Shown here in pieces: positions 47,949 through 58,380 of a DNA stretch of 64,000 nt. Source of the stretch: Buddleja alternifolia (taxonomy: Eukaryota; Streptophyta; Magnoliopsida; Lamiales; Scrophulariaceae); assembly GCA_019426215.1 (NCBI GenBank), contig CM033402.1, positions 23,198,104 to 23,262,103 on the forward strand, given 5' to 3'. The notes below the pieces were generated by a model. That model was not told the origin of the DNA, did not search any database, and saw only the letters and a program-made list of their open reading frames with translations. How positions within the stretch are numbered: position 1 is the stretch's first letter; every line of letters begins with the position of its first letter. Both the position numbers and the translations under genes were made by a program.

Positions 47949-48976
47949 TTGCAACAACAATTATCAACTTCTTAACTACTCAAATCGACCCAAATGCAAC
48001 CAACCAAATACAACAATCTTCAACGCCCACACACACCAAAATCAGAGCAACCCACACTTGGCAACAATCCACAAATTCAATTTCAACCCACAAATTGATA
48101 ATAACCCACGGATTTAGCAACAATAGACCATCCAATTCAACAACATCAACCCCCAATTTTTATTACAACCCACACTTTCAATTTCAAGCTCTCAAATGCA
48201 ATAACAACTAAAATTCAATCAACAATCGGCCAATGCCCCAATTAATCCTCAATATATAACGCAAGGCACCTACGCGTCGGCTATGAATCGGAAATGGAAG
48301 AGGGTAAAGCCAAAACTCACCTTTTATCCCCAAAATTTTCGCACCGAGTCGATGTGAAAGACGAGCCTCTTGTGCAACGAATGATGTTGATGGAAGTGGC
48401 GGTGAAATCCGGTGGAAATGGCCGAAATGTTGAGGAAATCGCCGGAATTCGAGTGGGAGAGGAGTTGTGAAGATTTTGGGAATTTTGACCGTTTTTACCC
48501 ATATATTTGTTAATTCAGAATCGGGCGCCTAGGCGCGCGTGTTTGGGCGCCTAGGCGCGCGATACACTTACCTCGAGTCTTTGGTTGGTAATGCGGGGCG
48601 CGGGCGCCTGGGCGCCCCTTTCAGAGTCGGGCGCCTAGGCGCCTGATTTCTCGGCGCTTGGGCGCCCCTTTCAGAGTCGGGCGCCTAGGCGCCTGATTTC
48701 TCGGCGCCTGGGCGCCCGTTTCAGAGTCGGGCGCCTAGGCGCCTGATTTCTCGGCGCTTGGGCGCGGGATTCTGAATAGTTTTGTAACGAATTTCATTTC
48801 CTGTTTCAAAAGGGAAGAGACAAAACACTTAAAACACAAACTAACAAAGATGTAAGGTTAGAAAATAAAGCAACAAACGAATAATAAGGGAAAAAGAAAA
48901 GGAAACGGAAAGAAAACATGGGTTGCCTCCCAAGAAGCGCTAGTTTAGAGTCATTAGCTCGACTGAAAGCGAAGAA
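47949..48976 (-). other. Spacer between pol and ORF2 of element C
   Basis: Same organisation as 35179-36255 of B: CAA-rich sequence, GC-rich array (48523-48777) and the post-pol motif at 48919-48941. No coding region. Confidence 0.65.
48523..48777. repeat. GC-rich palindromic array in element C
   Basis: About four to five units of 50 bases built like those of B, but with spacer TGATTTCTC and tail CAGAGTC. One unit has GGCGCCTGGGCGCC in place of GGCGCTTGGGCGCC. The units agree with each other better than with the B array. Confidence 0.92.
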
Positions 48977-49141
48977 TCACGAAGGGTCCGCGAGGATGAA
49001 GGACTCTTTGTCTCTTGGCCCATCCATCCCTAAGTAAGGTTTTAGACGTTGAGCGTTGACCAAGAAAGTATGTCCTTTATCTGTTGTAAGTTCGACGGCG
49101 CCGGATGGATAGACCTGGGAAATCAAAAATGGTCCCGACCA

Positions 49142-52100
49142 TCAAGACTTAAGCTTCCCGGGGAAGAGTCGGAGTCGAGAGTTGTACAGCAACCCCCGCT
49201 CTCCCTTGTGGAATTCCCGGGGGAGAATATGTTTGTCATGCCACATTTTGGTCCGCTCCTTATAGAGTTTTGCGTTCTCATAGGCAAGATGACGCCATTC
49301 TTCGAGTTCGTTGAGTTGTAGCAAACGTTGTGTACCTACACTTTGAGAGTCAAAATTTAGAAACTTAATGGCCCAATAAGCACGATGCTCGAGTTCAACG
49401 GGCAAGTGACATGTTTTACCAAAAACAAGACGATACGGGGACATGCCAATTGGGGTTTTATAGGCGGTCCGATAAGCCCAAAGAGCATCATCCAATTTAA
49501 GGGACCAATCCTTTCTTGATGCATTGACCGTTTTTTCTAAAATACGCTTAATCTCCCTATTCGAGACCTCCACTTGGCCACTAGTTTGTGGGTGGTATGG
49601 GGTCGAAATTTTATGCTTCACCCCGTACTTGGTCAATAAAAGTTCAAACTGCCTGTTGCAGAAGTGGGTGCCCCCGTCACTAATGATGGCTCGGGGAGTT
49701 CCAAATCGAGTAAAAATATGTTTCTTCAGAAAACGAGTGACAACCCGAGCATCATTAGTAGGCAAGGCCACGGCTTCCACCCATTTGGAGACATAGTCTA
49801 CCGCAACGAGGATATATTTATTTGAACAAGAACTGGGGAAAGGGCCCATGAAATCCACACCCCATACATCAAACAACTCACACTCTAACATGCTATTTAA
49901 GGGCGTTTCATGATGTTTAGAGATGTTCCCCATTCGTTGACAGCGATCACAAGATTTGACATAATGATGTGCATCTTTAACAAGAGTAGGCCAGAAGAAA
50001 CCTGATTGGAGGATCTTAGCTACCGTTTTGGAAGGCCCAAAATGGCCACCTACCGCCATATCATGACAATGAGATAGGATAGCATGCACGTCCGTTTCGG
50101 GTATGCAACGTCGAATTAAACCATCTGCACAAACTTTGAATAAAAAGGGTTCGTCCCAAAGATATTGCTTTACATCAGATAGAAATTTCTTCTTTTGATG
50201 AAAAGTGATATCCGGGGGAAGACGGCCCGTGACAATGTAATTGGCAAAGTTAGCATACCAAGGTGAAATTTTTTCAGAAATAGCAAGGAGGTGTTCATCT
50301 GGGAATTCCTCACGAATTGGTGTCTCATCTAACGGATCATTCACTAGCTCTAATCGTGAGAGGTGGTCGGCTACTACATTTTCGGTGCCTTTCTTGTCTT
50401 TTATCTCTAAATCAAATTCTTGGAGTAACAAAATCCACCTAAGGAGTCTTGGTTTAGCATCTTTCTTGGCAAGCAAATATTTTAAAGCCGAATGATCGGT
50501 GTAAACTATCACTTTGTTTAGCACGAGGTAAGAGTGGAATTTATCGAATGCAAAGACTATGGCGAGTAATTCTTTTTCCGTGGTGGCATAATTCAATTGT
50601 GCGTCGTTAAGAGTTTTACTAGCATAGTAAATGGTTCGAAATACCTTTTCCTTCCTTTGGCCAAGGACCGCTCCAACCGCGGTGTCACTCGCATCACACA
50701 TCAATTCGAATGGTAAGCTCCAATCGGGGGATGACATGATAGGGGCGGAAACTAAGCGTTCCTTCAAATCAAGAAAGGCCTGCATACAAGAAGAATTGAA
50801 ATCAAAAGGTGCATCTTTAACAAGCAAATTAGACAACGGTTTCGCAATTTTAGAGAAATTCAAGATGAATCGCCTATAGAAACCAGCATGCCCGAGAAAA
50901 CTCCTAACAGCTTTTACCGATGTGGGTGGGGGAAATTTTTCAATGACCTCAATCTTGGCTTGGTCCACTTCGATCCCTTTTTGAGAGATCTTGTGGCCAA
51001 GTACAATCCCCTCTCGGACCATTAAATGGCATTTTTCCCAATTCAAAACAAGGTTGGTTTCTTCACAACGTTTAAGCACAACATTGAGATGAGCAAGACA
51101 AATATCAAAAGTTGTTCCGAAAACAGAAAAGTCATCCATAAAAATTTCAAGGAAATCTTCAACCATATCATGAAAAATAGCCATCATGCATCTTTGAAAA
51201 GTGGCCGGGGCATTACACAAGCCAAATGGCATCCTTCTATAAGCAAATGTGCCATAAGGACAAGTGAAAGTGGTTTTCTCTTGGTCCTCAGGATCTATGG
51301 CAATTTGATTATAGCCGGAGTAACCATCTAGAAAACAATAGAAATCATGCCCGGCTAATCGTTCAAGCATTTGGTCAATAAAGGGGAGGGGGAAATGATC
51401 CTTACGTGTGGCATCATTCAACTTACGGTAATCTATACATACACGCCACCCACTAATTATACGAGTTGGGATAAGCTCATTATTCGCATTCTCAATTACC
51501 GTTATTCCCCCTTTCTTAGGCACCACTTGGGTAGGGCTCACCCACGCACTATCAGAAATAGGATAGATTATACCTGAGTCGAGCAGTTTAATCACTTCCT
51601 TCTTGACTACCTCTTGGATTTGTGGGTTTGATCTCCTTTGGGGTTGGCGTGTAGGCTTGGTGGAGTCCTCCATAAGTATTTTGTGCATACATATCGCTGG
51701 ACTAATGCCTTTGATGTCCGCAAGTTTCCACCCAAAAGCCCATTTGTGAGATCTCAACACCGTCATTAATTGCTCTTCTTGTGATCCTGAAAGAGATGAG
51801 GAAATGATCAATGGGAGTGTCTCGTCATCGTTCAGGTACACATATTTAAGGTGGGAGGGGAGGGGTTTGAGTTCGAGAGAGGGGGGTTCTTCAATAGATG
51901 GGCGAGGTGATCCTGACAATGATCTATCAACTTTGATGAATCCTCCCGAATGAGAGGAAGATTTGTACTCTAAGCTTAGAACCTTTTCCACTAGATCATC
52001 TTTCTCCGAGTCCACTTGCATGGATTTCATAAGACTCTGTTCGAGAGAATTTTCAATTGTATTGTCCTGTAAATACTCAACAATCAAATGGTCAAATGTA

Positions 52101-54463
52101 TCAATTCGATAACACGAGTCATGATCAAAAGGATGTTTAAGGACTTTGTAAACATCAAAGGTAACTTTGTCATCGCCCACATTCAAGGTAAGCTTACCAT
52201 TAGCAATGTCAATTACCGCCTTACCCGTGGCTAGGAATGGTCTCCCTAGGATTAATGGTACTTCCACATCCTCTTCCATGTCGAGTACTACGAAATCAAC
52301 GGGAAAATAAAACTTGTCGACTTGGACAATAACGTCTTCGATTATCCCCTTGGGCCTCTTGATCGATCGGTCGGCTAGTTGAAGGCTCATTGAGGTCGGC
52401 TTGGGATTTCCAAGGCCTAGCTTTTTAAACAGTGAGTATGGAAGAAGATTGATGCTGGCCCCCGAGTCACATAACACCTTCTTGAATGATAAGGATCCAA
52501 TTGTGCATGGGATTGTGAGACTCCCGGGATCTTGGAGCTTAGTTGGCAATTTATTGAGTAATACGGCGGAGCATTCTTCCGTGAGGCACACCGTCTCATT
52601 CTCTTCCCACTTCTGCTTGTTGGAGAGTATGTCCTTGAAGAACTTCACATAATTCGGCATTTGGAGGATGGCGTCAATAAACGGAATATTAATTCTCACT
52701 TCCCGAAGGATTGCCAAAATTCGAAGAAAGCTCGGATCCATCTCCTTTTTCTTCTTTTTGTGAGCATTTGGGAAGGGGAGACGAACTTCGATAGGGGGAG
52801 AAAGCGTTGGATTAGACGGATGAAAACCTACCGAAGCAGTGGGCGGCGCCTGGGCGCGTGTATCGGCGCCTAGGCGCGGATCTTCTGGCGCCTGGGCGCG
52901 CATATCTGGGCGCTCGGGCGCGGGATGCAGAGAGTTTGCATATGGCAGGTTTGTGGTTGGCGCCTGGGCGCGTGTATTGGCGCCTAGGCGCGGATCTGCT
53001 GGCACAAAAACAGTGGGCGGCGCCTGGGCGCGTGTATCGGCGCCTAGGCGCGGATCTTCTGGCGCCTGGGCGCGCATATCTGGGTGCTCGGGCGCGGATG
53101 TGCTGGCAGTGTCATTTTCCAATTGTTTGCCACTTCTCAAGGCTATGGCATTGCATTGGGCCTTCGGGTTCTTTTCCGTGTCGCTTGGGAGAGTCCCCGG
53201 GGCTCTACCGTTAACCGCATTAGAAAGTTGCCCTACTTGTGTTCGCAAATCCTTCATCTCCATACACATATCCTTTATCATATTCCGAAGTTCGTTGAAA
53301 GATGTATCGGACTTTTTCATGTGAGCATCCAGTTTCTCATCGATTGTGGGAGGTCGCATTTGCACTTGACCTTGACCTTGTCCATTGAAATTGCCTTGCC
53401 TCGGGGGTGGGTTATTGAAGGGTGGTCGTGGAGCTTGATAGATCCCCGGTTGTGCGTTCTGTGCGGGGTTGGGCCTTTTTGGAAAATTCTCGGGTATATG
53501 AAAGTTCGCCCGAGGTTTATTTTGATTCCCCACATAATTAACATTGCCAACCTCCGGTTCCAAGAGTACTACTTCCTCAACTACTTCCTCAATACAAGCA
53601 ACCTTTTTAGAGGATGAGGCCTCTTCATCGTCGGGGTAAAGCTCGTCTTCTCGGGCCAACTGTTCGACTTTGTCCCATACACTTTGACAATCTAACCCAA
53701 GGAGATCTCCTCCCGCACCCGCGTTGAGTCTATGCCGAATACGTGACCTAACCCCATCATAGAAATGGAGTACTTGTTCATTCAACCCAAAATTATGATC
53801 GGGACATTTACGGAGCATGCCCTTATATCTAGCCCAAGCCTCGGCTAAAGATTCATTGCTTCTTTGCCTAAACCCTTTTATATTACTCCGTAGCTCATTT
53901 ATTTTTGAGGGTGGAAAGAATTTATTTAAAAAGGCATCGACCAACTCACTCCATGTTGTAATAGATTGTGGAGGTAAGGATTTGTACCATGTTGTCGCCC
54001 TATCCTTCAATGAGAAATGGAAGACTCTTAGACGAATCGCATCAAGATCACGTGGGTGATATTGAATGGTCACAAGAGCCTCATCTATGGTTTCCAAATG
54101 AGCGTGTGGTGATTCGTGTGGTTCTCCATAGAAAGGATCTCCTTGCACCATATTAAAAATGTGAGCCGGAATGTGGTAGTTTGGTGTGACGAAATTAGGC
54201 ACGACTACGGGCCCCGGAATGGTATGGACCCTAGGTGGTAAGCTACCCCGAACCGACGGGAGTTGTGGAGGAGGTACCGCTTGCATGGCTTGTAGAACAC
54301 CTTGTAACCACTCCCTAGTTTCCGGTGAGTTCATGTCCGGGAAATTTCCATTTGGGTTTTGGTTGAGATTATTGGCCATTTCTCTTGCTCGCCTACTAGT
54401 CCTAAGAACTCTTTCAATTTCGGGCTCCAACTCGTATAGAGGCTTGCTTGAGGAGCGGGTCAT
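49142..54463 (-). CDS. gag-pol polyprotein of element C (1773 residues, truncated near the end)
   Basis: One uninterrupted frame from ATG 54463 ([15 protein letters not shown]). Retrotransposon gag core about residues 130-235. Pro/Ala-rich repeat linker (RAQAP, DPRLGAD) about residues 470-560. Retropepsin [10 protein letters not shown] at about 665. RT with [11 protein letters not shown] and [13 protein letters not shown] at about 1045-1090 and catalytic FMDD near 1109. RNase H starts with CDASD near 1257. Integrase has an HHCC zinc region ([17 protein letters not shown]) near 1480-1510 and core residues in IISDGGTHF and GQVEVSN near 1597 and 1631. A TGA at 49142-49144, where B has CGA, removes about 55 C-terminal residues; the homologous frame goes on to 48977. 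Catalytic residues all look intact. Confidence 0.95.
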   Translation of the reverse strand: MTRSSSKPLYELEPEIERVLRTSRRAREMANNLNQNPNGNFPDMNSPETREWLQGVLQAMQAVPPPQLPSVRGSLPPRVHTIPGPVVVPNFVTPNYHIPAHIFNMVQGDPFYGEPHESPHAHLETIDEALVTIQYHPRDLDAIRLRVFHFSLKDRATTWYKSLPPQSITTWSELVDAFLNKFFPPSKINELRSNIKGFRQRSNESLAEAWARYKGMLRKCPDHNFGLNEQVLHFYDGVRSRIRHRLNAGAGGDLLGLDCQSVWDKVEQLAREDELYPDDEEASSSKKVACIEEVVEEVVLLEPEVGNVNYVGNQNKPRANFHIPENFPKRPNPAQNAQPGIYQAPRPPFNNPPPRQGNFNGQGQGQVQMRPPTIDEKLDAHMKKSDTSFNELRNMIKDMCMEMKDLRTQVGQLSNAVNGRAPGTLPSDTEKNPKAQCNAIALRSGKQLENDTASTSAPEHPDMRAQAPEDPRLGADTRAQAPPTVFVPADPRLGANTRAQAPTTNLPYANSLHPAPERPDMRAQAPEDPRLGADTRAQAPPTASVGFHPSNPTLSPPIEVRLPFPNAHKKKKKEMDPSFLRILAILREVRINIPFIDAILQMPNYVKFFKDILSNKQKWEENETVCLTEECSAVLLNKLPTKLQDPGSLTIPCTIGSLSFKKVLCDSGASINLLPYSLFKKLGLGNPKPTSMSLQLADRSIKRPKGIIEDVIVQVDKFYFPVDFVVLDMEEDVEVPLILGRPFLATGKAVIDIANGKLTLNVGDDKVTFDVYKVLKHPFDHDSCYRIDTFDHLIVEYLQDNTIENSLEQSLMKSMQVDSEKDDLVEKVLSLEYKSSSHSGGFIKVDRSLSGSPRPSIEEPPSLELKPLPSHLKYVYLNDDETLPLIISSSLSGSQEEQLMTVLRSHKWAFGWKLADIKGISPAICMHKILMEDSTKPTRQPQRRSNPQIQEVVKKEVIKLLDSGIIYPISDSAWVSPTQVVPKKGGITVIENANNELIPTRIISGWRVCIDYRKLNDATRKDHFPLPFIDQMLERLAGHDFYCFLDGYSGYNQIAIDPEDQEKTTFTCPYGTFAYRRMPFGLCNAPATFQRCMMAIFHDMVEDFLEIFMDDFSVFGTTFDICLAHLNVVLKRCEETNLVLNWEKCHLMVREGIVLGHKISQKGIEVDQAKIEVIEKFPPPTSVKAVRSFLGHAGFYRRFILNFSKIAKPLSNLLVKDAPFDFNSSCMQAFLDLKERLVSAPIMSSPDWSLPFELMCDASDTAVGAVLGQRKEKVFRTIYYASKTLNDAQLNYATTEKELLAIVFAFDKFHSYLVLNKVIVYTDHSALKYLLAKKDAKPRLLRWILLLQEFDLEIKDKKGTENVVADHLSRLELVNDPLDETPIREEFPDEHLLAISEKISPWYANFANYIVTGRLPPDITFHQKKKFLSDVKQYLWDEPFLFKVCADGLIRRCIPETDVHAILSHCHDMAVGGHFGPSKTVAKILQSGFFWPTLVKDAHHYVKSCDRCQRMGNISKHHETPLNSMLECELFDVWGVDFMGPFPSSCSNKYILVAVDYVSKWVEAVALPTNDARVVTRFLKKHIFTRFGTPRAIISDGGTHFCNRQFELLLTKYGVKHKISTPYHPQTSGQVEVSNREIKRILEKTVNASRKDWSLKLDDALWAYRTAYKTPIGMSPYRLVFGKTCHLPVELEHRAYWAIKFLNFDSQSVGTQRLLQLNELEEWRHLAYENAKLYKERTKMWHDKHILPREFHKGERGLLYNSRLRLFPGKLKS
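52842..53110. repeat. GC-rich palindromic repeats inside C gag
   Basis: At least ten GGCGCC[T/C][A/G]GGCGC-like motifs spaced by 7-9 bases, within the gag coding frame. On the coding strand they encode the repeated peptides RAQAP and DPRLGAD. Equivalent stretches lie at 793-1035 (A), 8667-8800 (D) and 40109-40375 (B), with different numbers and order of motifs. Confidence 0.85.
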
Positions 54464-54584
54464 GCACCTCAAGAACCTAACAATTAAATACAAGAACAAA
54501 ATTAGACTAATCACGAAAATAAAAGAAAATCAAGAAATGAACGAAAACTAAGAATTATTAAAAATGTAAACTAAAATAAACAAG

Positions 54585-54602
54585 TCCCCGGCAACGGCGC
54601 CA
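54585..54602 (-). other. Primer binding site of element C (tRNA-Asp)
   Basis: Minus-strand TGGCGCCGTTGCCGGGGA, intact, six bases inside the 5' LTR. Confidence 0.93.
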
Positions 54603-54608
54603 AAAACT

Positions 54609-56283
54609 TGACACGCTAAAACTTAACGTGCTTTGATAGCAAGTGTACTAGTCGTGGTAGTAATAAAGTGGACTAAAAGTCCGGGTTGTCGAACCACGGA
54701 GACTTGAATTCTAGTTTATGATTTTAATGAAAGAAAAGACAATTAAAGTAAAGCAAGAGGAAAACAATTAAGTAAACGAAAGATCAAAGGAGGGAACAAG
54801 CTATGAATTAAATCTCACGTATGATAAAATGACTAAGGCACATGCTACAACCAAATCTACTCGTCAATATATATGAACTACTCTTCGAATTATTAGACTC
54901 CTATTGCTTTGGTGGAAACTCCTAAATTAACTATTACCCGATGTCTCGGCACATAATAATCCTATGATTAATTGACGGTTCTCTAAATATGTCTATCCGA
55001 GAATCTAATCAAAAATCACGCATTAACGTTCTAGAGCTTCCCCGAACGAATCCGGCTAACAACACCCGGGAATCTTTACCTATTTCTAGGGCAATCCCTC
55101 ATTTGTTTCGGATGATGTGTTAATTCTCTTGCACCCTAATCTATTTTCTCTCGAACAACTAGATTAGGCAAGATAGCAAGCATATGGTGATCAAACACAT
55201 GATTGGAATAAAAGCATAGAATTAACACACAAAGCAATAGGAGAATTAATACAAAGAGCAACTTCACATATATTGATTCATAAATTTGGCCTTCACATGG
55301 CCTTAGTTCTACAATATTAGCTTCTCATCAAAGCCTTAAGAAAATCTAATACAAACATATACATACTCATGGAAATAAACATGTAAATGCAAATAATTAA
55401 AACTCCCTCAATTGATTGATGATGGATCTTTGCTCTTGATCTTCAATCCTTAGCTCCTCCCTCTTTGTTCCCCTCCAAAAGTGATGAAGAAATATGGTGA
55501 TGAATGATGATGAGTGAAAAGTGATGGATCCAATGCCTCTCTCTCCCTTTCTCTCCAAGAATGATCGGTCAATTGCCCCTTAGGATCCCTTAAGAAGACC
55601 ACCACAAATCAGCCCCTCATGTGTATGTCCCCCCTAGTGTCCCCTCCACTACTCTTAAAGTGAGTAGTATAAAATTCCCAAAAGTAGATCTAGTAAGAAA
55701 CATACTTATGACATCCCCCCCATACATGTGATGACCTCTTGGCTTTTAAATGTTCCATTCCTCCATCAAATGATGATCTTTTGGCTGAAAGGAATCAAAT
55801 CTCGGATGTGGGCGCGCCTAGGCGCGGGTTTTACGGCGCTCGGGCGCCCAAATCAGAATGTTGGGAGTATTTGCCTCTGTCTTGCGCAGCAATTGTATTT
55901 CCTTCATAACTCTCTCCACAAAACTCCGATTTGGATGATTCAAGTCCTCATTTGAAGCTAACACATAGTTCTACAACCTTGTAGAAGGAAACTTCATCCA
56001 ATTCGGTCTCTAAAAATACGAAAATATCGCTCGAACGTGGAAAGTGGTGCTGAAACGGCGCCCGGGCGTGGGCAAGATGGCGCCTAGGCGTAGGGGTGTA
56101 TAGAAATTTGGCCTAAACTTGTTTTATACGTCATTTTTCATCCCGTTCTTTGATTGTATCCATTTAAGACCTGAAATCACTTAATGCACGAATTAAACGC
56201 ACATGTGGCAAGAATCAAGCGATAAATGAACCTAAGACATAAACGCAAAGGGGCTTAAAAACACGTAAAAATGCCTCTTATCA
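54609..56283 (-). repeat. 5' LTR of element C
   Basis: Complete LTR of 1675 bases with TG...CA ends in element orientation (TGATAAGAGG to GTGTCA). GC-rich modules at 55809-55855 and 56055-56096. To its right gypsy sequence K begins at once. Confidence 0.95.
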
Positions 56284-56296
56284 GTCCCCCTTTCTA

Positions 56297-56929
56297 ATGC
56301 AGGGAGAATTTGAATCGGCTAACTTTCAGAACCATGGGGATTATCAGCAACAATGTGATAGGGACCCAAGTTTTGAGGAGTTGATGATCCAATGGATGAA
56401 GTCGAACGATGAGCGGTCTCAAAATCTCGAAGCATCTATAATGGAATTGCAAACACAACTCAACCAACTTTCCAACTTATTGGCAGAGAGATCATCAGAC
56501 ACTTCTCAGAGTGGCACAGAGGAGAATGATGAGGTATCTGATACAGAAGTTGAACAAGTTGTTGATTCGACACCACATTGTCTACAACCCATTGCTACAC
56601 CAGCACTACCTTCAGAATCTATGTGTGGTGAAGTAGATACAACATCACTTGAGCACCTTCAATTCAGCATAGGGATCACAAAATCCACTCCATCAAATGA
56701 CCAAGAAAAAGCATTAGAAATCATCAAGAATCCAACACTACCTACCATCATATCTCTTGATTTCTTAAGAAAGTGCATCAATAACCAGAGAGATAGAGTG
56801 GTGGAGGATGAAGACAAGGTTTACAACTTTAGTGGCCCGTTCAAGGCATACACTAAGAACCAAGTGATACTACGGTTGAAAATGAGAAGATCCGAAGATA
56901 TAAAAGTCACTGGGATATATCACCACTAA
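56297..56929 (+). CDS. gag-like C-terminal ORF of element K
   Basis: 210-residue open frame from ATG 56297. Residues about 20-90 (FEELMIQWMKSNDERSQNLE, MELQTQLNQLSNLLAERSS, SGTEEN) resemble the heptad-rich gag segment of the Athila-like copies ([23 protein letters not shown] in C). The rest is acidic and of unknown nature. No zinc knuckle, protease or polymerase motif. The true N-terminus may lie in the part removed by element C, so the start is uncertain. The absence of stops over 630 bases in such old surroundings is notable. Confidence 0.6.
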   Translation: MQGEFESANFQNHGDYQQQCDRDPSFEELMIQWMKSNDERSQNLEASIMELQTQLNQLSNLLAERSSDTSQSGTEENDEVSDTEVEQVVDSTPHCLQPIATPALPSESMCGEVDTTSLEHLQFSIGITKSTPSNDQEKALEIIKNPTLPTIISLDFLRKCINNQRDRVVEDEDKVYNFSGPFKAYTKNQVILRLKMRRSEDIKVTGIYHH

Positions 56930-58380
56930 AGTTGTCAGAATCAAGGCTCGGGTAGTTAGGCCTAGCCACATACTTATTAAAACCATCAATGGAAAAATCC
57001 CTATCTTTAAAATTCACTTTTAGTTATTTACAATTTTATTACATTTTTATAAAAGTGAATCTGAGCTCATATCTTAGTTGTTCAGGATTTGTGAATGTGA
57101 TGGGACATGATAAGCCTTTACGCAACTGGAAAAAGCACAAAAAGGCTCGTCCCTACAAAGTTGGCATTGCTCCTTATGATCCACCGTGAGCAGTACAAGG
57201 GAGTCGAGCTAATGACTTAAAACAAGTGCTTCGTGGGAGGCAACCCACGTTTTACATGCTTTCTTTCATTTTTGTTATTTTCCTTTTTGTTTTATTTTTC
57301 TCTTTGTTTTGTTTTTCTCGTTTTGAGTGTTTTGAGTGTTATGATGATGCTTTTTGTCTCTTCTTGTTTTTCTAGCTTCACAGATGGCTAGGCTTTAATG
57401 TCAGACTCTTTGCCTTGTTGCTCTTTCGCTTTTTGGACCTCACTTAGCTTCAACCATCAGGGACGTCTTTCTTTCCTTTACTTTACATATGTATGTCCGC
57501 TCATTGGGGACAATGTGCTAGATTAGTTGGGGGGTGGGTTTGACGTCCCAATATAATTGTGATGTGGCGATATGGTGTAACTTGTACTCATTTGTTAAGT
57601 TTCATACTTGATTTGGGATTAGAAAATTGTGATATTCAATGATTTCAAATTCATGTTTTGTTATACCTTTGCTTGGAGCATGATTCGTTTGAGTGTCTCT
57701 ACTTCATCGAAGATGAAATCCTTTGTTGTATTTTATATGTGAAAGCCTTTTTTGTCATGCTTATGTGAATTGTTGAGGATTTAAAGCATTGAACTTTCAA
57801 TTTTGTCAACTTTGAAGTGTGTGTTGAGTGTGTGAAGTCATGAAATGATTTAGGCCATCTTTCATTTTCTTTAACCTTACAATTGGTCTCCACGATATTA
57901 CATAATCTCTAAACCTTATTTTGAGCCCTATTGATAAGAATGGAGTGTGTTAAGCACACAAAAAACCACCATTCGATTTTCTTTCGCAAGCCACACCAAC
58001 CACCCTTTAGCCTAAAAGAAAGAAAAACAAAGTCTATTTCCCAAGTAAGAGAGCATATATCTTCATATCATTTGGCTTTATTTTGGGTTTACGCTTTGTT
58101 TTGGTTATCGAATCTCATGGAATAATGGGTTAAAAGGTGCATTAGTTCTTGGTGATGTTAAGAATTTTTGGGGTCTTGAGTTTATGTGAAATAAAGAGAG
58201 GAAAAATAAATGTTGTAAGTTGGCTAAAGAGTCGAGAGATTGAATGTTACCGAAAAATATTATATGCGAGCTCTCTCCCGACTTGGCTATGAACTGAGCT
58301 TCAATGTGATTTATTTGGTTTGGGAATCATTTTTTTTCCACCCCTAGCATCAAAAGAAACAAGTTTTGGGGTTTTGAATT
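56930..58380 (+). other. 3' noncoding region of element K
   Basis: About 1.45 kb without a supported gene. T-rich stretch 57255-57380, hairpin CATTGGGGACAATG at 57502-57515 and G-rich tract TTGGGGGGTGGG at 57527-57538. A second purine-rich tract near 58357-58370 lies just before G. By comparison with B and D these are polypurine-tract modules. Confidence 0.6.

Larger units (their letters stand above)
43364..56283 (-). mobile_element. Element C: Athila-like Ty3/gypsy retrotransposon, best-preserved copy
   Basis: About 12.9 kb on the minus strand: 5' LTR 54609-56283, tRNA-Asp PBS, gag-pol in one frame, post-pol motif, GC-rich array, ORF2, 3' noncoding region with polypurine tracts, and 3' LTR 43364-45007. 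The two LTRs differ by only a small number of substitutions beyond one-base losses, so the insertion is recent. The first three bases of the 3' LTR lie in the gap, so the target duplication cannot be tested. The right flank is gypsy remnant K. Confidence 0.95.
56284..58380 (+). mobile_element. Element K: plus-strand Ty3/gypsy remnant
   Basis: Lies between the outer end of C and the start of G, so both probably inserted into it. It holds a gag-like ORF, the post-pol motif (57225-57247), the hairpin plus G-rich tract module (57502-57538) and a long noncoding 3' part that shares short blocks with the Athila-like 3' regions (for example GAGTGTCTCTAC near 57690). Protease, RT and integrase are absent between the gag-like ORF and the post-pol motif. 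It is a deletion derivative or a gag-only element. No LTR is recognisable. Confidence 0.7.

Noticed and set aside
52839..53324. Plus-strand ORFs rich in [16 protein letters not shown] repeats over the gag linker (also 790-1233, 40150-40591 and 35932-36222)
   Set aside because: They are antisense readings of the GC-rich palindromic motifs; the minus strand carries the real gag frame or a noncoding array.
54464..54514. Extended N-terminus with hydrophobic residues before MTRSSSK in element C gag
   Set aside because: The extension would start at GTG, not ATG, and is not conserved in D; the ATG at 54463 is shared by all copies.
56989..57189. Plus-strand ORF after the K gag-like ORF as a gene
   Set aside because: Only 66 codons, no recognisable domain, in a decayed noncoding region just before the post-pol motif.
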